64,000 bases of DNA, taken from positions 3,825,717-3,889,716 of the forward strand of contig NC_071330.1 of the NCBI RefSeq assembly GCF_010183535.1, in the 5' to 3' direction. The notes beneath the pieces are model-generated. The model was not told where the DNA came from. It worked only from the letters and a program-made list of their open reading frames with translations, and ran no database searches. This document shows positions 44,640 to 55,436 of the stretch, in pieces. The translations under genes were made by a program, and so were the position numbers. Source of the stretch: Caenorhabditis remanei. Its lineage: Eukaryota; Nematoda; Chromadorea; Rhabditida; Rhabditidae. Positions within the stretch are counted from its first letter, which is position 1; every line of letters starts with the position of its first letter.

Positions 44640-45960
44640 TTCAATGGGAAAGAGTTAGCTGAAGGGATATTCTCCAAGTAGTTTTGTTTCTTTCCGTTTT
44701 TGGTGATAGCTGAGCGAGGTTTTACTTCGATAATTCGAATCATGATCACTTTTCCTTTAGCAACACCGACTTGTTCAATCAAATCAGCATCTCAACTTGG
44801 GGTTTCATCTCAGCAGCATGTTTCTGACGATGAATGAATGCTCTTCTGTCTTGGAGAACTTGTGGATATTCCTTGTTCCATCGTCGACGGAAATCGGCGA
44901 TTATTGAAGCAGATCGAGACCAATTTTCGACAAGAGCGGCACGTCTCTGGAATATCGGACAAATCCATCGGTTCGATATCGAGTTGACGGTTGATGTTCG
45001 AGTAGGAAAATACAAAATCTGATCGCAAAGCAATTAGATTCTAATGATTGGATAGATAAGAAATCGGTATCAAATTAATTGATCACATCGGTGCATTCAA
45101 TCAGAATTGTTGCGAAGTCTTGCAGTCTCACCAATTGTCTTTGGATGCCTACTTTCCAAAGGGACTCCTTGATCAATCCAACAACACGTTCGTATATACA
45201 TCCAGAGCCCAGTGTGAGTGAGCAGGAATCTAACTGAAAGTTGGAAGATTTGTGGAATTGAGTTGTTGAGGGTTTCGGGTGGAAATAATTTCCATCACTT
45301 TCTTCATCATGGCTAGTGGACTTCCATTGTCGCATACAGTTTTGTTCTGTGTACCAAACATTGCGGCCAGCTGGAGGAGTGCATGAAGAAATGATTCAGG
45401 CGGTGAAGTGAAAATTTGTGAAGGATTTAGTGATGATTTTGCCAGTTGTGAGATTGTTTGTTGAGTATAAGATGATGTGGGCAATTCTTGTGGCGATGGC
45501 GGAGCAGGTTGAATTGTAGCGGTGCTGGAAATAACGGTAGTCTTTGATAGTAAGGTTGAAGAAGCACTGGTAGTTGCAGGTTATTTTGAAGCAGGTAAAG
45601 TAGTGTTTGATTGCAGAAAGCTATCCCACTTCTCGATGCCAGTGGCGGTTTTGGGATTCATTTAAAGCCACCTGTTCCGGACGACATTATGTGCAACATG
45701 CAGTTGCTCAATGAAAGCAAGAGCTTTGTTTTCACCTTTTTGGAAATCACCATACTTGTCAACGAATTTATTTCGTTTTGTTGATGTTTTCCTATCTTTT
45801 AGAAACTTTCTTCTCCTTTAGTGCTCAAATCGGCGTATTCTGTCATTTCTCACTGCCACTTTTACTTCTGCTGCTTCTGGTGCTTCTGCTACTACTGCTA
45901 CTGCTCTTACTGTTTTCCTCGAGTTCTTGTTATCCTGATCGCCACTGTTGTATCCTTTAC
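44640..45960 (-). mobile_element. Remnant LTR retrotransposon (gag and pol C-terminus)
   Basis: On the minus strand: a CAACA LTR-like end and the TGGCGATCAGG primer site at 45944-45934; gag-like FVDKYGDFQKGENKALAFIE and MNPKTATGIEKWDSF; a disrupted middle; then TLGSGCIYERVVGLIKE and, at about 45030-44650, SIIADFRRRWNKEYPQVLQD with GVAKGKVIMIRIIEVKPR, which looks like the C-terminal end of a BEL/Pao-type pol. Stops and deletions show it is dead. Confidence 0.5.
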
Positions 45961-46000
45961 TGGAGCGTGAGTCAGACGGTGTTTCTTAGTTCGGAACTTA

Positions 46001-46643
46001 ACAATTGGCGATCAGGATCTGAACAACGAACTGACGCCCGGGGGCTTGGCATGCCGGACGGGACCGTTGACCGGTGCGCTTGGAGAGGGAAGAAAGGAAG
46101 AGTTCCCGATGGACAACATCGTTAAAAAGAGAAGCGGTAGGAAGGGTAGGAGAGCGAGGAGCTCAAGATCATGGGATCACCCCGAAGGAAGAAACCGTAG
46201 AAGCAGTAGCAATAGAAGAACCAGCAGCAGCACCGAGTGAAGATGGATCGAGGTACTCGTTCAACGATTTCGAATGGTAGATTTCGTGTGGAAGCTGTCA
46301 GATGCATAAGGAAATGCCATCGTGCTGAAGATCGTTGGCCGAAGATCAGAGGATCGAAGCAATGATGAGGACATTGGTCCAGAAGAAAAGCTGTGGAGTC
46401 TAGGCAGCGGCTGTCGTGGAAGAATCGAAGATTCAAGACAGTAGACAAATGGACTTTCGTTGAAGAAAGGGAGGTGTTGTGGCGTGAACTAGCAATGGCC
46501 AAGCCTAGTGAACGTATAACCCGAGGTCACACGTGGCAAGAAGATCTGCCTATATAAGACGTAAAGAACTCTTAGTTGTTGATTCTCACCATGTAAATAA
46601 ATGGTTTTATAATTCCCTTCTCCCGCCACCTAAGGACATAACA
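46001..46643 (+). mobile_element. Remnant LTR element with one LTR
   Basis: ACA then the TGGCGATCAGG primer site (46006-46016), a short degraded interior, a polypurine tract AAGAAAGGGAGG (46463-46474) and a 169-bp LTR at 46475-46643 (TGTTGTGGCG...GACATAACA) containing TATATAAG and AATAAA. The 5' LTR is truncated or overwritten by the oppositely oriented remnant. Confidence 0.6.
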
Positions 46644-47446
46644 GTAGGGTCTTTGAAAATCAAGCTTGTCCATTGATTGTCCAACGACTCGTTTCTTTGC
46701 ACCTCAATCAAAAGTTTCTCCGTGAGGTTCCGGGTTACACCGCAGTTCATCTGGACGGAATCTCCTCCTCGTTGAGGATAACTTTGGTCCTTGCAACGGA
46801 CCATCCAATTCGCGTCCTGATATTTCCATTCATTCTGGCAATAAGTTAGTAAAGTGTCAGAATACGGTCAGAAGAATGGTTCGAAAATGAAGGAATCTGG
46901 GTAACCAAGTAAAGAAATTACCTTCTTCCAGAAAAAAAAAACTTAAATTACAATAAAAAGAAAAAAGACTTTGATATCACAATTTATTAAACTGAGAAAG
47001 GTAATCTAAAAGTATAAAAAAGAATAAAACAAGAAGCGTTTTTTTATACCACTGAGATTGATCTGAGATCAAACATGACCAATGTTTGACTCACTATCAG
47101 TTATGAGTATCACAACATTCGTCACTCCATTCTGAAACGCGAATATCAACAGCTCCTATTTTCAGAATAATGTGACACTCGCGAGGCAAAACAGAAAAAC
47201 AAAAAAACAAGTAAAATAGTGTTTCACTTAAATAGTCTATAATATCGTTGTACCAATCTTTGAAAGGATTAAAAATAGCATCCAGAGGACTTTCTGATAT
47301 ATCTCGGTTCTTCTTCGGAGATAAAGCATTTGAAAGCAATTAATTTTTGTGACTAAACATATTCGGGACCACCTGACATTTTGCATCATTAGAAAAAACC
47401 TTTGTCAGTATCAGCTCCTCCCAGTTTCAATCCATTCTTCTTCCAG

Positions 47447-49726
47447 GTCGATTGTCGTCGCTCCTTTATTTCCACCGACGTCAACCCCCTACTTCGACTC
47501 GTTCGTCCTCTGGCAATTCAGCCTTCTCCATGCTGCCAAGAAGATCGATTTCAGAAAACGATACACAATCTACTCGCCAAAAGACGGTCAACCATGTATG
47601 GATCACGATCGTGCCAGTGGAGAAGGCGTCGGACCACAAGAGTACACACTGATCAAGTTGAAGGTATTGGATCCAAAACCACAGGCATTGGCTCATATCA
47701 AAGAGGATATCTACTTGGTGGCAGCCACGTTGAGACCTGAAACGATGTACGGACAAACGAATTGTTATCTCCATCCGGATATTCAATATTCTATATTCTA
47801 TGCAACGGAAAATGAGAGTCAAGTGTTTGTGGCAACTGCTAGATCTGCTAGGATTATGTCATATCAAGGATTGACGAAAGAGAACGGAAAGGTTCGATAT
47901 GTCGCTGGACTCGAGAAGATTGCTGGTGCTAAACTTCTAGGCGCTCCTCTCTCCGCCCCTCTCGCCAAGTACCAAAGAGTTTATGCTCTTCCAATGCTCA
48001 CTATCAAGGATGATAAGGGAACTGGAGTCGTCACATCTGTCCCTTCAGATTCTCCAGATGATTTTGCTGCTCTTTCAGATCTCAAGAAGAAGAAACCATT
48101 GAGAGAGAAGTATGAATTGACTGATCAGATGGTTCTTCGTTTCTTAGCCAAAGCCGCCGCCAAGAATGTTTTGGAACCAATGAGAACTTTCAATGATGAG
48201 GTAAAGATAGACAGATGGAAGGCTGATATTTAAACATCGTTTTTCAGACTCGTCGTTCACTTGAAACCACCGTCGATTGGCTCCGTGAGTACGCGTGCTC
48301 TCGTAGTTACGGTCTTGGAACCAAACTTCCATGGGATACCCAATATCTTATTGAATCTCTCTCCGATTCCACCATCTATAACGCCTACTACACGGTTGCT
48401 CACCTTCTTCAGCAAGGAGCATTCGATGGATCTGTTGTTGGACCAGCTGGAATCAAGGCCGACCAGATGACAGATGGCTCTTGGAGTTATGTGTTTCTCG
48501 GGGAGGTTTACGACTCGAAGACCATGCCAGTAGAGGAGGAGAAGCTGAAATCTCTCCGAAAAGAGTTCATGTACTTGGAAATCTCTGAATTCCAGAAAGC
48601 CAAACTTCCCTGAAGAGCTGAGTGTTTTCCGGAAAAGAGAAAAGCGAAGAGAAGTGAAGAAAAGCGAACACAACATAATCTAACTGACGATGAATTCACA
48701 GATTCTGAAGAAGAAGAAGAGGATTCAGAAGACGTCACCGCTCCAGAAGCCCCAAAAATTTAAAGTTGAACCGATCGATTTGGATGATGAAGGGGACGTG
48801 CAAGTGACTTCTGAAGTCAAGAAGACGTCGTCAGATGTAGTGGTAAAGAGAGAAGATGATGAGGAGTCGGATAATAAGGATATTCTCGCGGTAATCAAGA
48901 GTTTCCTGCAAAAGTGACCTCAAAAATAACTAAAATACTTATTTCAGCTCCCAACAACTACAGTAATCAACCGAAAGAAGGTTCTAGCGAAAGCAAACAA
49001 CGGAGCACTTCCAGATAACAAAGTGATCAGTCAGATGATCGGAAAGGAGGATTCATTGAAGAAATTCGCAAAGAAAGCGATGCCATTCGTCCAGATGATC
49101 AAAGAGAGATACGAACAGAAGGGAGTATCAGCTCTCGCCTCTTCCAGTCCAATAGATCAGACTGCTATCCTCAATGAGAATATTGATTTCATTATGAATG
49201 CTTTGGATTTGGATCGTGTCTCTATCCGACATACCGATGAGGATGGAGTCGACCCGAATTTTGTGGAGACTACCGTTCCATTGGTGCCGATGATGAGCTT
49301 CTTGCCACAGAGGGTGAGTCTATTGAGTTGTCTCTTCTGGAAATAATATAATGTTTCCAGCCAAACGTGAATCTCATCTTCCGAAACGTCCAAATCTGCA
49401 ATGCAATGTTCGACGTGGTCGTTCCGATTTGCGACGGCGACACTGTTTCGATGATCATCCGGAAGTTGAGACGTATCAGCAAGGCTATCAACCGTAAGGC
49501 AGACTTCCAACTAATCGATTCATTCATGTATTAAAATTTCAGCGAAATACGAGGGGATCCTCTGGAGATAAAAGGATTCGGTGTGGGGAGATCGTAAGGT
49601 GATCTCATGCAACAGTCCATTCGAGGAGAACATTCAACTGGCCGATGGAGATTTGTTTCATTTGGAGGCTGATAACAAGATTACTGTAACTTCTGGAAAT
49701 GAAAAGATTGATATTGGAAAGACTAC
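47447..49726 (+). pseudogene. lars-1: Leucyl-tRNA synthetase pseudogene, copy 2
   Basis: Starts after TTCTTCCAG with [14 protein letters not shown], then the same extra C as copy 1 (about 47490) shifts to [18 protein letters not shown]. The editing region is longer and less damaged than in copy 1 ([20 protein letters not shown] intact). [12 protein letters not shown] follows a retained intron, and [16 protein letters not shown] to KSLRKEFMY ends at about 48571. An acidic stretch of another gene follows, then the C-terminal LeuRS region ([40 protein letters not shown]). The tail breaks at about 49726, where it joins an SH3BP5-like fragment. Offset from copy 1 is about 6.6 kb. Confidence 0.85.
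48580..48917 (+). pseudogene. Acidic fragment of an unidentified gene
   Basis: Between LeuRS segments of copy 2: FRKREKRREVKKSEHN, DDEFTDSEEEEEDSEDVTAP, FKVEPIDLDDEGDVQVTSEV and KKTSSDVVVKREDDEESDN, with frame breaks. The latter half is also present in copy 1 (about 42200-42290). It looks nuclear-protein-like and is not part of LeuRS as I know it, so both copies descend from a locus that already carried it. Confidence 0.5.
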
Positions 49727-50398
49727 AGGAGGTTGAAAATTCCAATAGCACGTTGAACAACCAGGAATTGGATGCAGAAAAGCAGTATGTCGAAGTTATC
49801 GAGCAGCAGTTGGATTTAGTGAAAGAAGCAGAAGAGGAATGTCTGAAAGCCGAGAAAATGCACGCGGCACGAGTCAGAGATCTTCTTCAGATTGAGATGG
49901 CGTTGAGCAAGTTACTACAGGAGCATGGGTGAGTGAAGGAGGAAAAAATGTACATTGCAGTTGAAAAAACCGCAAAATATGAGTTTTTGTAGCTTTCAGC
50001 TTTCTTTTCTGAAAAATAACTTTTTTCCAGCTCTTCCATCAAAAAAGCGCGCCCATACTACAAGCGAAAGGAGGTGTTGACGAGAACGACGAACTCTCAA
50101 CTTGAGCTGATGTCAATTTTGGAGCATGAGGTACCAAAAACCATCTAGCTTCCCTTTAAACCGTTCTTTTTCTAGGTACAAGAGCGAAAAGACAGCTACA
50201 GCGATTCGATGCGAGTATTGGAGCAGATCAGTGAGCAAATCCACCAGGAGCGCGCATCACAAAGCAGGCTGGCGCAATCAAGTGACGCTGAATCGGATAG
50301 TTCTCGGTATGTATTGAAAAATATAGAGAAAAAAATCGAGGAAAGAGCTAAAATAAAGTTCTACTACACAGAATCAACCGAAATTTCTAACAGTTCAT
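49727..50398 (+). pseudogene. SH3BP5-like (Rab11 GEF family) C-terminal fragment
   Basis: Exons 49727-49928, 50031-50130 and 50176-50306, or read-through to 50398. Coiled-coil sequence (EQQLDLVKEAEEECLKAEKM, SSIKKARPYYKRKEVLTRTT, SDSMRVLEQISEQIHQERAS) matches the second half of SH3BP5 family proteins, whose hallmarks include SKPY/ARPYY and NLE(Q/M)IS(E/D)(Q/E)IH. Nematode relatives are REI-1/REI-2. The N-terminal half is missing, and the fragment is fused to a broken lars-1 tail through an open frame from 49699. If exon 3 is spliced to 50509 the next codon is a stop. Confidence 0.65.
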
Positions 50399-50736
50399 AG
50401 TTCGTTTTTAACTGTTGCTCTGTTTCCTGACGTAAATTCTTTTGAAATTATCAATTATGAATTAAGAAATATTTCCTTCTGAATCCACAGTTATCTTTTT
50501 TTTTAGATAACAAGACATCCACGTCATCGTCTCCATGCCCGTCACCACCAACAACTCCAGCAACAATCTCAAATTTGTCCTTTTTCTCTTCAATATATAT
50601 TTTTCACTAGATATTAAATAAAGTTTCATGAATTTGTTCAAAGCTTCTATTACTGTATTTTGCTTGAAACGCATAAGAAATATTAGACAGATCATTAACC
50701 TACTCAATTTTATTTGTGTTCTTTCTTGAACACTCA

Positions 50737-52620
50737 ATGGACATCTTCAACTGTGCCAGATGTAACGAAACAGTCGCAAAACAGGAGGTAAGGCAAGGGT
50801 GTTTTCATCTGAATAGGAGATCCAAGACATGTAACACGTCTATTCATTTAAATTTCAGACTCAATATCATCTTGAAGTGTGCAGTCACTCGCTTTTCAAA
50901 TGCACCAGCTGCAAACAACAAATCGCGTATGTTTCTCTGACAAACCATTCAGATTTCTTCTAATTTCTTCTTTTACAGTTTTCGTGAAATCAGAGCTCAC
51001 ATGTGCCACATTCCAACAGTTGTCATTACAATCAATGAAGAGGGAGGTGAGCAGGTCGAGATGGGGCACATGTCCTCCCGAGCTCCGAGACCAGCAGAGC
51101 AAGAGATCAGGAACAGGAGACCACAATTGGAAAGAGGGAATAGTCAAGGTTTGTTCGTTTCTCTGATTACGGTATCGATTTTAAGGAGACATTCGAGAAA
51201 CAAAATCTCCAGAATTTCTGAGAAGTGATCTTTTCAAAAATCTCGATTTTTAGGTATTTTGGTGTTTATTTTCTAAGAATGATCTTAAGAAAACAAATAC
51301 GATTTACTGTACTGAAAACGCTGGTTTTCCCGTTATCTAATTTTGAATGAATTCAATGAACTCACTCTCCAAGTATGAAAAAGAAAAAAATTCGAAAACA
51401 TCTTGACAGAGGCCAGTTTCTGGAAACAAAAATCTATTTCAGGGCGAGATGAGGCAACGATTGAAGAAGAACAAGCGAGGCGAGAAGAAGTGAGGCAAGA
51501 AGAAGCGAGGCAAGAAGAAGCGAGGCAAGAAGAAGCGAGGCGAGAAGAAGCGAGAAGAGAGGGAGAAGCGAGGAGAGAAGCATCGAGAAAGGAACAAGAG
51601 AGACAAGAAAAAGAACGACTGGCGAAGGCGAGAGATTTCAATTTCAATGACTTCACGGTAATTGTTTCAAGTTAATGATTGAAGTTAATAATCAATTATT
51701 TCAGCCGTCTTTCTTGACCGTTATTATGCTTTGGGGAACTGGATGCGTTTCACAAGCCAAGGACACCATGACCTCGGAGCAAGGCAAATACTACATGGAG
51801 TGGCTGACTATCGTCTGGGCGATTCTCGTCTGCTTCTCAGTTTCCGTACCTCGTAAGTTGAATACTATATGTACTCAAAAAATATAGCAAAGTGCAAGAG
51901 TTTACTGAGAGGATACTCTGATTTGCTTCCTATTCTGTTCTGGAAAACAAGCAAAATTCGCTTTGCCCGTTTTGCTTTTCATAATTCAAAGGCTGTTTCA
52001 AAAGCTTTGGTGCCAGTTTACAACACTATATGTTCAAATAACGTTTTTACAGGATGCTTCTTTTCGCCGAATCCCCGATCTACTTCTCGATGGGGGCGCC
52101 GAATGTCTTCTCTGCTCAATCAATCTTCCCGTCTTTCGTTTGTGACGACTCTCGCTGGAATCATTGTTTCCCCTCTTCCTTCAATGCTGAAAGTAACGAG
52201 AATGGATGGTCTGTTGGCAAAGTTGGAGTACGGTGGATGGTTTCCGTTCGGTGTCTATATTCTCTTCTTCTTTGTGATCTTCTACGAGCTTAACAAACGG
52301 TTAGTCTTTCAATTGTTTCACTTTCTTTTAACTGCCATTTTCTTTTTTTTTGCGATTTCAAGAGAATTTATTTCGTTTTTCTTCAAATTTATTGAAGCTT
52401 AGAAAGTTGCCGTCTGATTATGAAGCCGACCGGACGTCGTTCGTGAAAAATTTTAGATAAAAACAAGACGTCTACATAAGAGAAAATTTCTAGCAGCTGG
52501 TTCAATCAGAGATCTGTAGGTAAGTCCTCTTTCAAACTAAAATCAAATTTCAGAGACAAAGAATACGTCAACGCGTCATCAAGTTCACAAGTTACACCAG
52601 CGCCACAAAGCGAGCCCTGA
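50737..52620 (+). CDS. C2HC zinc-finger, coiled-coil, membrane protein
   Basis: Exons 50737-50787, 50859-50926, 50979-51148, 51443-51657, 51705-51852 and 52053-52299, then either 52403-52460 (318 aa, ending FVKNFR) or 52554-52620 (321 aa, ending PAPQSEP). N-terminus: FNCARCNETVAKQE and FKCTSCKQQIAFREIRAHMC form two C2HC/C2HH-type zinc modules. Residues about 98-165 are an E/A/R/Q-rich predicted helix with repeated RQEEAREEA units. FLTVIMLWGTGCVSQ and MEWLTIVWAILVCFSVSV are hydrophobic, and WFPFGVYILFFFVIFYELNK is a clear membrane segment. Everything is in frame with good splice sites. Function unknown; a membrane-anchored adaptor is only a guess. Confidence 0.7.
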
Positions 52621-52639
52621 ATCTACTTCCCGATTATTA

Positions 52640-53530
52640 TACTTTATTTTTATATTTTTGTTTTTTGTCCATAAAAAGCTGAGTTTCATGTATAAAACAT
52701 TCAACAATACATTTTCTAGTTATTCTACAAACTGTTTGTAACTTTTCTGTTAGAAGACATAATTTTCTTTTTTTTTCAGAATTTTCTGGTAGATGTGCTA
52801 CCAAAATCTCGAGGCAGCTGTTGAACCGATTTTTTTTTTCAAATTTGGACAAAAAGATCAGAAACTTCTTGCACGTGATCCCTATCTTTTTATTCATTTT
52901 TAATCTTAAAATGACGCTTTCTCAGCCAGAAACACTGATAAAGCATGTAGTAATCGGCAGCGGAAAAGGGGGAAAATGGCCGGAAAAGCGTCGTCTCTTC
53001 TTTCTTCAACTGTTTGATTTTTCAGATGACTTCCATTGGCCGTAAAGGATAAGTTTCGATTTGTCGGTTTGTGTACTAATACCTTCTTTTTCAAGTGTCT
53101 TTATGTCCAGGTGAACAGTCAGTGTTAGCTTTCAATCCATAATGAACAGCTAACCTTTCCGTTTGTCATGGATATTCGATACACGACATTAATCTTAACT
53201 TTTTTATGTGGGTCCGTTTCTTTTGTGTTTGTTTGTTGAAATATGTCTTCTTGTGATCGTGTATGTGTATGTCCAACTTGTGCCCAAATTTTTATGTATT
53301 CGTTAAGGTACCTGAATTTGCTATTCCAGAACACACAAGGGTCATATTTGCGAAACATACGTGAGTTTTGAAATGTCTCGGAGCCGAAAAATTGAATCTT
53401 GAACGATGTGGCTATAACGCATTATCTGTAAGACTAGAGTATGGTCAGAGGCCTAGGGCGTGTGAGTTAGCTACATCTTTGAAACTTTTAAAGAACGCAT
53501 ATGAGGACATCTGCAACAGATATGCACAAT
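52640..53530. other. Intergenic; nothing identified
   Basis: Probable 3' flank of the zinc-finger gene followed by AT-rich sequence. Short open frames show no family resemblance. Confidence 0.5.
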
Positions 53531-53536
53531 GAGTCC

Positions 53537-54339
53537 CAGCTCCGGGTTACTGTAGAACGGTAGGTGCTCATAGATCAAAAATGAACTTTTGGAGAATCGA
53601 TCGGGAGATGTTGAAATTGTTAGCACATATTTATTAAAAATAAAATATTTATTTCACAAAGTTTCAAAATTTTCGAAAGTTTTATGGCCGAGTTGTAAAA
53701 CTTTCACACTTTTTTGACTGGTTTTTTGTGAAAATCTAAAATTTGGATACTTAATCGGAATTTCCCCATCCAAAACTATTATTATTACATTTATCATCAT
53801 TTTACCTATCGATTGGAGAATTGCTCGGGAGAAGCTGAAATGTCCAAAATTGTTCAAAACTGAAATGTTCAAATGTTCAAAAATTTTGAAACTTTTTTAA
53901 CCGAGTTATGATAAAAAAACACACATTTTTGACCGATCTTTTGCTAAAATCTAAAATTAGGATAATATTAGAAAATTAGGAATAAAATTAGGAGAAAAAA
54001 CAAAAACAAAGTTTTTTTTTGAAATTTTTGTAGGTTAAACTTGAGGTTGGAGGTTTTTAATGAAAAATGATGATAAATGTGAGAATAATAGTTTTGGATA
54101 ATTCCGATTAACTATCCAAATTTTAGATTTTCACAAAAAATCAGTCAAAAAAGTGTGAAAGTTTTAAAACTCGGTCATAAAACTTTCAAAAAATTTTGAA
54201 ACTTTGTGAAATAAATTAATAAATACTCTGTTTTTAATCAATACATATGTGCTAACAATTTCAACATCTCCCGATCGATTCTCCAAAAGTTCCTTTTTTG
54301 TCCTATGAGCACCTACCATACCACAGTAACCCGGAGCTG
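53537..54339. mobile_element. Large foldback element (about 0.8 kb)
   Basis: CAGCTCCGGGTTACTG at the left pairs with CAGTAACCCGGAGCTG at the right. Arms extend about 270 bp or more (TGCTAACAATTTCAACATCT, CACTTTTTTGACTGG). Weaker pairing continues outward to about 53523 and 54355. No transposase. Confidence 0.8.
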
Positions 54340-54505
54340 TGAACCATTATTGTGCAAATGTTTTGCATAACACACATAGTACATAATCATAATAAAATCT
54401 AAATCTAGGGAACCCATTGCTCAAGTCTTACAAAAAACGCGATCAGTCTAATAAGTAAGATTCCATTTTCATCTGGAGATTTTTTTTTACTAATTGAGTT
54501 TTCAG

Positions 54506-54885
54506 AAAAATGCAGAGTTCAATAATTGGATGATGTTTCTGGTTGGACTGTTGATGTATTCAGTATTTTACTATCATGGAGCGCCTACCAGTTTTCAATT
54601 GCTTTTCGTTTAGTTGTTTTTGGCGCTACTGTTGCTTATGCTTGAAAGTAAGTCGATATACGACTTTGTTTTTTCGAAAGGATGTCGAGAAGTTTCTAGT
54701 CGATTATACAGTTCCGGCTAAAAGGTTATGGAATTTGACTGTTTTCAGTTGAAGTTGTCCAACTTTGAGTGTGTTACGCTATCACCTATTGTCCCACAAA
54801 ATCAATTATTTTCCTCACATTTCTTCTTATCGCGTGTGGGTATTCCCTTGCTTTCTTGAGCATTATACTCGAGTAAATCGTAAAT
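54506..54885 (+). pseudogene. Family D relic (exon 2 and tail)
   Basis: Exon 2 matches D2-D4 (NAEFNNWMMFLVGLLMYSVF) but has a TAG within LLFV*LFL. The exon 3 position is occupied by a truncated Tc2-like MITE (54706-54790), and the C-terminal tail follows (GYSLAFLSIILE*). Exon 1 is missing. The 3' flank to about 55100 matches the flank of D4. Confidence 0.75.
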
Positions 54886-55219
54886 AAGGAACGTTTCATC
54901 TACTGCTAACATGAAACCTAGTGACAGAAAATTACATATTTTCTTTCGAACTTCAGGTTGAATTTGGAGGAGAGGAAACCATTATTTTCCTTTTATTTGT
55001 TTACTCTCAGCAAAAAAACATAACGGAAACTTCAATTATCTATCCAAATGTTTTCAACTACTTTGCAACTGTTAACATGTAATCTAATATATATTAGTTC
55101 TACTAATACTGAAATAGCGATATGTCAGAATTAGTAAAACTGAATTTGTTATACGCAATTAAAACAGGAAAACAATTTTTCTTCATTACTATAGCTTTAC
55201 TGTAGAATCCTTTTCCATG

Positions 55220-55385
55220 ACCATCTTTTCCGACCGCTTCCTAATTACCTGTCCGGCCGGCAAAGAGCAGGTGCATGACCTACTGCGGGGTCACCTAGGG
55301 GCTCGGACAGCCTCCCTCCAATCTGGTAATTATCGACGTTTGTGTGTCCCTTGGACGTCTTCAGGAGACATAACCTGCAGCAGTA
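55220..55385 (+). promoter_or_regulatory. Conserved 5' block upstream of D2
   Basis: Same ordered block as upstream of D1, including CTAATTACCTGTCCGGCC, GGTCACCTAGGGGCTCGGAC and ATCTGGTAATTATCGACGTT. Confidence 0.55.
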
Positions 55386-55436
55386 AACGGCAACAAACAT
55401 TCAATTGCACATTTGCATCTAGTTATTCAGACTGAA

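Larger units (their letters stand above)
44209..47446 (+). other. Expanded intron filled with retroelement debris
   Basis: Lies between two consecutive lars-1 exons. It holds a direct repeat of about 135 bp (44249-44382 and 46888-47024, containing AGACTTTGATATCACAATTT), a minus-strand retroelement remnant, a plus-strand LTR remnant and a minus-strand frame at 47097-47339 ([20 protein letters not shown]...) that I cannot assign. Confidence 0.55.
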
